57,398 nt of DNA from Ramlibacter sp. (GTDB taxonomy: Bacteria > Pseudomonadota > Gammaproteobacteria > Burkholderiales > Burkholderiaceae_C). Shown here piece by piece: positions 24,209 to 31,306 of this stretch. The stretch is from assembly GCA_028292245.1 (NCBI GenBank), contig JAQGMS010000225.1:1-57398 (forward strand), read 5' to 3'. The notes below the pieces were generated by a model, which saw only the letters and a list, made by a program, of their open reading frames with translations, was not told where the DNA came from and searched no databases. The translations under genes and the position numbers were made by a program. Positions within the stretch are counted from its first letter, which is position 1, and each line of letters starts with the position of its first letter.

Positions 24209-25021
24209 ATGGCAAACACAAGCCGAAACCGGGGCAACCTGGTCAGCCGCCTCCTGCGGCGGGGCCGGGAAGAACGCCTCGCCCAGGCGGCGGGCGGCCT
24301 CACTTTTGCGACAGCGATGTCGATGGTGCCGCTGCTGGCGGTGAGTTTCGCCCTGTTCGCGCGCACGCCCGCATTGCGCCCGGCCGGGGAAGCGATCCGC
24401 GAGCACTTGCTGCGCGGGCTGCTGCCGGCCGACATCGCCAAGACGGTGATGAAGCACCTGGCGCAATTCACCGGCAACGCCAGCGGGCTCACACTGGTCG
24501 GCTTCGCGGTCCTGCTGCTGTCGGCGCTGGCGCTGCTCCTGAGCGTGGAGAACACCCTGAACCGGATCTGGCAGGTGAAGAAGCCGCGCCCGGTGCTGCG
24601 CCGGCTGGCGCTGTACGTTGCCATGCTGCTCACCGGCCCGGTGATCGTCGGCACGAGCTTGTGGGTGACGTCCCATCTCCTGGCCGCTTCCGACGTGGTG
24701 GCGGGGACGCGCCCCGCCTGGCTGCCGCATGTCCTGAACCTGGGGCCCGTGGTCCTGAGCGCCGCCGGCTTCGCCTGCCTGTTCCGCTTCGTGCCGCACA
24801 CTGCCGTGCGTTGGCGCGATGCGATCGCGGGCGGCCTGCTCGCCGGCATCGCCTTCGAGTTCGGCAAGCACGGCTTCGCGATCTACCTCGCCAACGTGCC
24901 CACCTACCGAACGATCTACGGAGCCTTCGCGCCCCTGCTGGCATTCCTGGTGTGGGTGTACTACTCGTGGTTCGTCACGCTGGCTGCGGCGCTGGCCAGC
25001 GCCGGCCTGTCGCGTGCGTAG
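24209..25021 (+). CDS. YihY/BrkB family inner membrane protein
   Basis: A 270-residue polytopic membrane protein of the YihY/BrkB (formerly RNase BN) family with about six membrane segments. Family features: early AAGGLTFATAMSMVPLLAV, NTLNRIWQVKKPRPVLRRL, the FRFVPHTAVRWRDAIAGGLL segment and YRTIYGAFAPLLAFLVWVYYSW. The ATG at 24209 begins MANTSRN; the upstream in-frame ATG at 24083 would overlap the divergent small gene. The role in the envelope is not established for the family. Confidence 0.9.
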   Translation: MANTSRNRGNLVSRLLRRGREERLAQAAGGLTFATAMSMVPLLAVSFALFARTPALRPAGEAIREHLLRGLLPADIAKTVMKHLAQFTGNASGLTLVGFAVLLLSALALLLSVENTLNRIWQVKKPRPVLRRLALYVAMLLTGPVIVGTSLWVTSHLLAASDVVAGTRPAWLPHVLNLGPVVLSAAGFACLFRFVPHTAVRWRDAIAGGLLAGIAFEFGKHGFAIYLANVPTYRTIYGAFAPLLAFLVWVYYSWFVTLAAALASAGLSRA

Positions 25022-25087
25022 CGCGCCGCCCGAACAGCGGCAACCTTGCCACCGCGGCGCCCCGGCGCGTCATATGGGCTGCGCGCT

Positions 25088-26095
25088 TCAATGGCCCAGC
25101 AGTTTCAGCTGCCAGAGGTCTTCACGGCTCAGCTGCAGCATCGGCTTGATCGCGAGCAGGCCCGTCGTGCCGATGCTCCGCTCCAGGTAGTCGATTTCCT
25201 TGAACTTGGCGGTGGTTTCGTCGTCGACCGGCACGTCGAAGCCGGTCTCGCGCATCATCAGGAGGCCCTTGGCACGCAGGGCCAACTCGAGATTGATGCG
25301 CACGTAGCAGAGGATGTCGGCGACCACGGGCCCGCTGAAGCGGCCCTGCAGCGACTTCAGGTATTGCCCTTGCGGCGATTCGGGAAAGTCGCCGGAGTCC
25401 AGCAGTTCGAGCATCCGGGCGTCTGCGTCGAACCCCGCGCCGAGCCAGCGGGCCAATCGACGCTGGCCGTGCGTGAGAATTTCAAGCAGCAACCCGGGCA
25501 GGATGAGGATGGTGAGCACCGTCGACACCAGCGGCGAAAGGAAGAACTGGTTGAAAATGGCGTGGAGCAGCACGCCCGTCAGCAAGCACGACAAGTAGGC
25601 GAGCGGACTGGCCTTGGACCGCGAGTCGTGCACGGTCAGCGCCAGCACCGCGACGATGGCGGTGACGGCGCCATGCATCACGGAAGTACCCAGCCCGCGA
25701 ACGATCCACGTCCCGATCGTCGCATGAGGGGTCAACGCCATGTAGGCCGCGTTTTCCACGACGCCGAACCCGGCGCCGGCGGCGAACCCGAGGATGGCCG
25801 CATCGATGTGAAACCCGATCCGGTGCGTCCTGAACAGGCAGGCGACGATCAGCGCCTTCAGCGTCTCCTCCACCCATGGCGCGACCGTCCTCGAATACGT
25901 CACCACGTCCAGCCCCGTCGCCCGGATCAGCGCGCCATTGCAAAAGAATGCGATGCCCGCCATCGCCGCGCCGGCAATCAGCACGACGAGCACGCTGCGC
26001 AGCGAGGTCAATTTGTAGCTGTCCAGGTAAACCAGCGCCAGCAGGAAAAACAGCGCCGGCGTGAGCGCGATGGCGGCGATCGGCAGCAGGTTCAT
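25088..26095 (-). CDS. PrsW family intramembrane metalloprotease-like protein
   Basis: A 335-residue membrane protein of the PrsW/CPBP-like glutamic protease group. The conserved motifs are visible: WVEETLKA (EExxK), FGVVENAAY and a later His in SVMHGAV and LLHAIFNQ. Eight or so membrane segments fill the first 240 residues; the last 95 are soluble. In Bacillus PrsW starts site-specific cleavage of an anti-sigma factor. The ATG at 26095 has an AGAGG site; longer in-frame readings are Pro/Arg-rich. It lies 16 bases after the large protease/barrel gene on the same strand and near an ECF sigma/anti-sigma pair, so a role in anti-sigma processing is an attractive inference. Confidence 0.85.
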   Translation of the reverse strand: MNLLPIAAIALTPALFFLLALVYLDSYKLTSLRSVLVVLIAGAAMAGIAFFCNGALIRATGLDVVTYSRTVAPWVEETLKALIVACLFRTHRIGFHIDAAILGFAAGAGFGVVENAAYMALTPHATIGTWIVRGLGTSVMHGAVTAIVAVLALTVHDSRSKASPLAYLSCLLTGVLLHAIFNQFFLSPLVSTVLTILILPGLLLEILTHGQRRLARWLGAGFDADARMLELLDSGDFPESPQGQYLKSLQGRFSGPVVADILCYVRINLELALRAKGLLMMRETGFDVPVDDETTAKFKEIDYLERSIGTTGLLAIKPMLQLSREDLWQLKLLGH

Positions 26096-26111
26096 CGGCG
26101 GGCCTCTTGCC

Positions 26112-29081
26112 TCAGGTGCCCAGGATCTTGAGGGACAGCATCCATTCGTGGGAGGCCTTCTGGTTCTGCTGCCAGCCGCGGGCATAACCCGCGGAGAGTG
26201 TCATGGGCAATCGGTGCAGCACGTTGAAATTGAAATCGAGCTGGCCGCCGAAGTTGCGCGCCGTCTGCCGGAATTGGGGCTTGGCGGGGTCCGTGACCAG
26301 CACGCCGGCGAACACCGCGGGCCGCATCGAACTCAGGTAGAAGCCCGGCGTGCCGATGGACTCGAAGCGCACCGGCGGCAGGTTCAGTTCCAGGACGGTC
26401 TTGGCGAAAGATTGGCCGCTCAAATCGTCGATCTGGAAGCCGGGGAAGGTGTCGTACTGGCGATAGCGCTTGACCTCGCCGTTGTCGATGCGGTTGTTCT
26501 GGAAACCGCCGAAGTAGAAGTTTGCGAGGCTGTCCGAGCGGCGGCCGCTCGACGCACCGGCGGAGCTGTAGAGCCAGAGCGACGCATGCGGCAGCGGCAG
26601 CGGAAAGCCGAAATCGAATCCGCCGCGCGCGGAACCCGATGTTTCCGTGGCGGCCTTGCTCGCTGCGAAGTCGGCGTTCCAGCGGTACCCCGATTCGTGA
26701 TCGACGCTGTTCGCCGACCGGTAGGTGTCCGTGTACGTCCAGCCCGCCTTCGCTCTGGTGAGCGCCGTCGCCGAAGCCAGTACGTTCTGGTTCCCCGGTG
26801 CGGTGAGCAGCCCGGTGTAGCGGGCGACCTGCGCGTCGAAGTCCAGCCGGCGCGGCTCGTCGTACAGCAGCGGCAGCCGGTAGTCGAGCAGGAAGGCGTT
26901 GCCCCGCAGGCTGCGCTTCGTGGGCCCGGACAGGTCATAGAAGCTCGCGTGGTTGTGCCAGTAGCGTGCCCGCCAGTAGAGGGACTTGTAGTCCACGTCC
27001 AGGTGCAGGCGCTCGCCGGTTCCCAGCGAGCGCGCCGGGGAATAGGACGCCGTCACGCCGAGCGATTCGAGCCCGAGCGGGTCCGCGAAATCGAAGTGCC
27101 AGCCGGCGGCCACCACGTTGCGGTAACCCTGGGCCACGGGATAGGCCGACTGGAACCGGATTTCGTTGAACGGCCGATAGGGCTGCTCGGAAGTCTTGGC
27201 GGCCTCCAGGTCCACGGAGTCCGGCGATCCCGCTCCCCACGTCATGACGACTGGCTGGGTCTTCGCGAGTTCGTTGCCGAGGAAGGTGACCGTGCCCAGG
27301 TCCTTGAGCACCTTCGGTTCGATGACCGTGGGGACGAACCCCTGCCCGGTGTGTTCCAGGACGATCAGCGATCCGTCTTCCTGCGGGATCGGCCGGAAAA
27401 AACCGGTCTCCGCATTGCTCACCGCTTCCAGTTCGCCGTTCGCGACTTCGTAGCGATAGATGTTGGAGACGCCCGTGTAGTAGGCGCTGCCGTAGAGATA
27501 TTTGCCGTCGGGCGAAAACACGAAGCCTTCAGGAATCGACTGGCCGAAATCGAACTGTTTCTGGTGCTCGATCTTCCTGTCCATCAGGTCCTGCGTGCGG
27601 AAGACGCGCAGGAAGTGTTCGCCGGAGATCTCGCCCACCGAAGCGGACAGCAGTTTGCCGTCCGGCGAGATGTCCAGGTCGAAGGGGACCACGCCATAGG
27701 CGTATGTGTGAAGCTGGTTGAAGTCCGTGTACGGATAGGGGATGCGGACCAGCGTCACGTACCCATTGTCGTGACGCAGGCCCCAGAGCGAACGGTCGGC
27801 CGGATTGAAGGCGAGGTCGCCGATCCGTGCATCGCGCAGCAATTCCCGCCGCGCCCCGGTCGCGAGGTCCAGCGCCATGAGGTCGCGGTACGCCAGGTTG
27901 TCCTCGGTATAGAAAAGCGTGCGCGCCTGGGGGTCGAACGCAGTCGAGGTCACCCGGTATTTCATCGGGCCCTTGATGTCGGCGAGGCGGCGAGTGACGC
28001 CGTCCGCCAGCGAAACGGTGCCGACGTGGGGCAGAACGCCCGGGTAGTAGAAGGCCCCCACCAGCGATCGGCTGGCCGCGTCGACATAGGACTTCGAGAC
28101 CGAACCGAGCCCCTGGGGCACGAGCGGCCGGCCTTTGGTGAGCGGGTAGCGCCGCACCTGCTCCAGGTTGGCTTTCTGGAAGGCTGCCTCCCAGGTGATC
28201 CATTCCCGCCACGCCTGCTCCAGCGGCTTGCCGAAGACATGCTTGAACTGGTCGGCGTAGTAGCGCTTGCTGTCCGCATCGCGCCGGAGCCAGGCGATGA
28301 CCTTTTCCGGCGACTCGCGAAGGGCAAGGTAGGTGACGAATCGCGTCCCGTACAGGTAAGCGGTGCTCATGGTCTGGAAGTCGGCGGCCGTACCGGCGGA
28401 CACCAGCCCCAGCGGATCGTAGAACCGCGTGCCGTCGCGCACCATCGCGCGGAACACCATCTCGTCGTAGGCACCCTGCGCCCGGCCGAAGCCGCCCGAC
28501 ATCCACGTCTCCATGAAGGAGGCGCTGCCCTCCAGGTACCAGCGGGGGACGCTGAGCCGGGGCACCGTCAGGTAGTTGTACAGGATGGTCTCGGGGTGGG
28601 CGTCCGTCTGGCGCGGCTTGCCGAAGAAGAACCCGCGCCAGGCTTTGTCTGCCGGTGCCCAGCCGTCCATCGTCGCGACGTGCACGAGTTCGTGGTTGGC
28701 GAGCATGAACATGCGCTCGTTGCCGGGCGTGGTCTCGAGCGTGTGGCTGTCGGGCGCGATGTAGACGGTGACGCCGTTGATGGGCGTGGCCGATGCGCCG
28801 CCGTTGTTGTAATCGCTCAGGTCGGTGAGGATCACGTAGATCTTGCCGTCCGGGTCCCAGCCGAAGATGCGGCGCTGGAACTTCAGCGAATTGAGGAATG
28901 TGCGCGCCGCGTAGGGGGCCAGATAGGCCTGCTCGGGCGTGTAGAGCAGCCGGATGTCCGGCGTTTCGATCGACTTGAGCTCGATGGTTTCCGCGCGCGC
29001 AGGTACACCAGCGCACAAGGCCAGGGCAAGCGCTGCCAAAGCCACATGCGACCCTCCGGCACTTTTGGTCGAGCGTCCCAT
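26112..29081 (-). CDS. HExxH metalloprotease - beta-propeller - outer-membrane barrel-like protein
   Basis: A 989-residue exported protein. A Sec signal peptide covers residues 1-30 (ending ARA-E). The N-terminal domain is a gluzincin of the peptidase MA-like type: HELVH at residues 130-134 and the third ligand Glu in WYLEG (about 184). The middle (about 350-640) is propeller-like with SPDGKLLSASVG and SPDGKYLYGSAYYTG blades. The last 300 residues alternate polar and hydrophobic residues with many aromatic ends (YSPARSLGTGERLHLDVDY, LWLYSSAGASSG, FYFGG), as in outer-membrane beta-barrels. The ATG at 29081 is placed by the signal peptide. It is separated from the repeat protein gene by a terminator and followed by PrsW. 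A surface-anchored protease is inferred. Confidence 0.75.
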   Translation of the reverse strand: MGRSTKSAGGSHVALAALALALCAGVPARAETIELKSIETPDIRLLYTPEQAYLAPYAARTFLNSLKFQRRIFGWDPDGKIYVILTDLSDYNNGGASATPINGVTVYIAPDSHTLETTPGNERMFMLANHELVHVATMDGWAPADKAWRGFFFGKPRQTDAHPETILYNYLTVPRLSVPRWYLEGSASFMETWMSGGFGRAQGAYDEMVFRAMVRDGTRFYDPLGLVSAGTAADFQTMSTAYLYGTRFVTYLALRESPEKVIAWLRRDADSKRYYADQFKHVFGKPLEQAWREWITWEAAFQKANLEQVRRYPLTKGRPLVPQGLGSVSKSYVDAASRSLVGAFYYPGVLPHVGTVSLADGVTRRLADIKGPMKYRVTSTAFDPQARTLFYTEDNLAYRDLMALDLATGARRELLRDARIGDLAFNPADRSLWGLRHDNGYVTLVRIPYPYTDFNQLHTYAYGVVPFDLDISPDGKLLSASVGEISGEHFLRVFRTQDLMDRKIEHQKQFDFGQSIPEGFVFSPDGKYLYGSAYYTGVSNIYRYEVANGELEAVSNAETGFFRPIPQEDGSLIVLEHTGQGFVPTVIEPKVLKDLGTVTFLGNELAKTQPVVMTWGAGSPDSVDLEAAKTSEQPYRPFNEIRFQSAYPVAQGYRNVVAAGWHFDFADPLGLESLGVTASYSPARSLGTGERLHLDVDYKSLYWRARYWHNHASFYDLSGPTKRSLRGNAFLLDYRLPLLYDEPRRLDFDAQVARYTGLLTAPGNQNVLASATALTRAKAGWTYTDTYRSANSVDHESGYRWNADFAASKAATETSGSARGGFDFGFPLPLPHASLWLYSSAGASSGRRSDSLANFYFGGFQNNRIDNGEVKRYRQYDTFPGFQIDDLSGQSFAKTVLELNLPPVRFESIGTPGFYLSSMRPAVFAGVLVTDPAKPQFRQTARNFGGQLDFNFNVLHRLPMTLSAGYARGWQQNQKASHEWMLSLKILGT

Positions 29082-29143
29082 CCTCGGCCGTATCGTAGCG
29101 ACTACCGCGCACCACGTCGCGTGCACTTGCGAGCGCGACTCAC

Positions 29144-29185
29144 AAAAACAACGCGGCCCACCCGGGTCACCCCGGACGGGCCGCG
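29144..29185 (-). terminator. Intrinsic terminator after the nonapeptide-repeat gene
   Basis: CGCGGCCC (29152-29159) pairs with GGGCCGCG (29178-29185), with an inner CCCGGG-type stem, followed on the minus strand by GTTGTTTTTG. It is 21 bases downstream of the stop at 29206 and separates the sigma/anti-sigma unit from the protease-barrel gene. Confidence 0.7.
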
Positions 29186-29205
29186 CCGTCTGGCGGAAGG
29201 TGTGG

Positions 29206-30366
29206 CTACTGGACCGCGCGAGAGGCGTCGGCCTTGAGGGCCTGGCTGAAAGCGTCGCTCTTGAGGGCGGCGCGGAAAGCATCCGACTGCAGGACGGCCC
29301 TGGACGCATCGGTTTTCAGTACGGCCATGAAGGCGTCGGACTTCATCACCATGCGAAAGGCGTCGGAACTCATGGCCTGCATGAAAGCATCGTTCTTGAG
29401 GGCTGCGCGGAACGCGTCGGACTTCAGGGCCGCGCGGAACGCATCGCTCTGGAGCACGGCCCGGGCGGCATCGCTGCTCATGGCCGCGCGGAAGGCGTCG
29501 TCCTTGGCCGCCACGCGGTAGGCGTCGGACTTCATCACCTCGCGGGAGGCGTCGGTTTTCAGCGCCGTCATGAACGCGTCGTTCCTCAGGACGGCCATCG
29601 CCGCATCGGACTTGGCAGCGGCACGCATGGCGTCGCTGTTCAGGACATCGCGCAGGCTGGCATCGGTCTTCATCGCCTGCATGAGCGCGTCGCTCTTCAT
29701 CACTTGCAGGAAGGCATCGCTCTTCATCGCCTGCAGCAAGGCGTCGTTCTTCATCACCTCGCGGAAGGCGTCGCTCCTGACCAGCGTGCGGTACTCGTCG
29801 CTCTGGATCAGGCGAGACACCTGCTCGTCGCCAAGCTTCACGTCGGCCGTCGCGACCTGGGTCGCCTGCGTGCGCTGGACCGGTGCGATGGTGCCCGCCA
29901 CCTGGCCGCTGTCGGCCGGCGACTTGATCGAAGTGCTGATCCCGTAGACCAGCACGGCAGCGATGGCGCTGCCTGCAAACACTTTCGCCCGGGGACTTGC
30001 CAGGAAGCCCTTGCCCGATTCAGCCATGATGAACTCCTTCAGAAGATTCCAACAAAAACCGAGCCCTGTAGCGCCCCATGCGCCGCCGGCTCCACGATTG
30101 CGAGAGGGTCTCGCCCCCGCCCCTGCTGCAATTACAGCCGGGCGCGGAAATAGTTGGTCGAATTCCGCCATCGCCGATGTCCGAAGGGCGGAGGGCGGCT
30201 GGACGGGCGCTGCCTGCGCGAGCAGATCGCCCAGCGCACGCAGGCGCTCCAGGCGGTCCAGGGCCCGTTCGTCGACGGCCGTCAGGCTTTCCGCCGCCGC
30301 CGATTCCTCGGCCGAGGCTTCGCCGTCGGCGACGGCTTGCAGCAGGAGGGCGGTGGAGGCGTCCAT
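29206..30366 (-). CDS. Anti-sigma-factor-like membrane protein with about 22 nonapeptide repeats
   Basis: A 386-residue open reading frame starting five bases after the ECF sigma stop. Residues 1-75 (DASTALLLQAVADGEAS..., DERALDRLERLRALGDLLAQ) resemble the short helical N-terminal domain of ECF anti-sigma factors, without zinc-binding His/Cys. A linker rich in Gly/Ala/Arg follows, then basic KGFLASPRAK and one membrane segment (about 129-147, VFAGSAIAAVLVYG). From residue 189 to the end the protein is built of units like SDAFRAALK, presumably in the periplasm. Inside, ATG 30027 (residue 114) has a strong GAAGGAG site and would give a 273-residue form holding only the membrane segment and repeats. 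Whether one or two products are made cannot be decided. The repeat family is not one I recognise. Confidence 0.72.
   Translation of the reverse strand: MDASTALLLQAVADGEASAEESAAAESLTAVDERALDRLERLRALGDLLAQAAPVQPPSALRTSAMAEFDQLFPRPAVIAAGAGARPSRNRGAGGAWGATGLGFCWNLLKEFIMAESGKGFLASPRAKVFAGSAIAAVLVYGISTSIKSPADSGQVAGTIAPVQRTQATQVATADVKLGDEQVSRLIQSDEYRTLVRSDAFREVMKNDALLQAMKSDAFLQVMKSDALMQAMKTDASLRDVLNSDAMRAAAKSDAAMAVLRNDAFMTALKTDASREVMKSDAYRVAAKDDAFRAAMSSDAARAVLQSDAFRAALKSDAFRAALKNDAFMQAMSSDAFRMVMKSDAFMAVLKTDASRAVLQSDAFRAALKSDAFSQALKADASRAVQ
29209..29802 (-). repeat. Tandem 27-bp coding repeats (nonapeptide S/N/T-D-A-F-x-x-A/V-L/M-K)
   Basis: About 22 consecutive units: 20 of nine codons, one of ten (TDASLRDVLN) and a terminal one of eight. 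Position 2 is always Asp, position 3 almost always Ala, position 4 Phe/Leu/Ser/Ala/Tyr/Met, position 8 mostly Leu/Met, position 9 mostly Lys. Four units read exactly SDAFRAALK (three of those adjacent or nearly so), suggesting recent duplication or conversion. The array stays in frame throughout and has no spacers, so it is not a CRISPR. Confidence 0.95.
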
Positions 30367-30371
30367 GGCGT

Positions 30372-30920
30372 TCAGCGCACCTGCAGGTCCATCAGCAGGC
30401 CGGCCAGGCGCTGACGCGCCTCGTAAAGGCGCGAACGCACCGTCTTTTCCTCCAGGACGAGGATTTCGGCCATCTCCTGGTAGCTGCATTCGGAAAAGTG
30501 GCGCAATGTGATCACGGTCCTGTCGTCCGGTTTGAGTTTCAGCAGCGCCCGCTGGATGCGTTCCGAGATCTGCCGCTGCACGTATCGCGCTTCGGGCTCG
30601 TCGCGCTCGGGCCCGCAAGAGTCGTCGTCCTCCAGCGGATCTTCCGGGCGGCGGCGCTGCACGAAATTGATCGCCTCGTTGACGGAGATGCGGAAAATCC
30701 AGCTGAAGAACTTGCGGTTCCTGTCGTATTCATCGAGTCGCTCCGCCACCTTCATGAACACCATCTGCGACACGTCGCACGCATCCTGCTCGTTGCCGGT
30801 AATGCGAAATGCCGCGTTGTAGATGGGCCCCTGGTACCTGATGACCAGGCTCTCGAACGCCTTCCGGTCGCCCGCCGAGGACCTCTCCACCAGTTCGACG
30901 TCGGATTCGAGGCCCTTCAT
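30372..30920 (-). CDS. ECF (sigma-70 family) RNA polymerase sigma factor
   Basis: A 182-residue RpoE-type sigma factor. Region 2 covers about residues 22-90 (AFESLVIRYQGPIYNAAFRI, DVSQMVFMKVAERLDEY, FFSWIFRISVNEAINFVQRR) and region 4 about 122-175 (LKLKPDDRTVITLRHFSECS, YQEMAEILVLEEKTVRSRLY, EARQRLA). The acidic linker PEDPLEDDDSCGPERDEPEA is long. It is 37 bases after the STAS gene and 5 bases before the anti-sigma-like gene, so all are probably co-transcribed. Its own target promoters are not evident here. Confidence 0.93.
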   Translation of the reverse strand: MKGLESDVELVERSSAGDRKAFESLVIRYQGPIYNAAFRITGNEQDACDVSQMVFMKVAERLDEYDRNRKFFSWIFRISVNEAINFVQRRRPEDPLEDDDSCGPERDEPEARYVQRQISERIQRALLKLKPDDRTVITLRHFSECSYQEMAEILVLEEKTVRSRLYEARQRLAGLLMDLQVR

Positions 30921-30957
30921 CGCAATTACAGGTGGCGGCGCGGAAAGTTGGAGATCT

Positions 30958-31251
30958 TTACTCTGCCGACTGGATCTCGAAGATCTGGTCGAACCCGGAG
31001 TACTTGAAGATGTCGCGGATATGGGGGCGAACCCGCGCCAGGCGCATGCGCCCGGACGAGGCCAGAAGCCGCTTGTGGGTCTTGAGCAGGACGCCCAGGC
31101 CGGCGCTGGAGATGTATTCGAGCCCGGCGCAATCGACGGTGACCACGCCGTTTGCCTTGTCCAGGGCGGTCTGCGCCGCCGGCGCTTCCACCGCGTCCAG
31201 GCGGCCTGCCATGCGGACCTCCCCGGTCCCCTCCAGCTCGATGCTCAACAT
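30958..31251 (-). CDS. STAS domain anti-sigma factor antagonist
   Basis: A 97-residue SpoIIAA/RsbV-like protein. The phosphorylatable Ser lies in the conserved CAGLEYISSAGLGVLLKTHK segment at about residue 49-50. The ATG at 31251 (MLSIELEG) has an AGGAG site; an upstream in-frame ATG at 31281 (MKYKEV) is possible. It sits between a SpoIIE-type phosphatase/kinase gene and an ECF sigma gene, so it should be the phospho-switch protein of a partner-switching module: dephosphorylated by the phosphatase, phosphorylated by the RsbW-like domain. Confidence 0.92.
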   Translation of the reverse strand: MLSIELEGTGEVRMAGRLDAVEAPAAQTALDKANGVVTVDCAGLEYISSAGLGVLLKTHKRLLASSGRMRLARVRPHIRDIFKYSGFDQIFEIQSAE

Positions 31252-31306
31252 TACTTCTCCTGCTACTTCTTTGTACTTCACTTCCGCTGCCGATGCGCGG
31301 GGCCGT

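Noticed and set aside
26061-29237. Very long plus-strand open frame (about 1058 codons) opposite the protease-barrel gene
   Set aside because: Its translation is rich in His, Arg, Gly and Val with no domains, the usual antisense shadow of a high-GC gene; the minus strand has signal peptide, HExxH and propeller motifs.
29209-29802. Array of 27-bp direct repeats considered as CRISPR or minisatellite
   Set aside because: There are no unique spacers, the period is constant and in frame, and changes are mostly at synonymous or conservative positions: it is a coding repeat.
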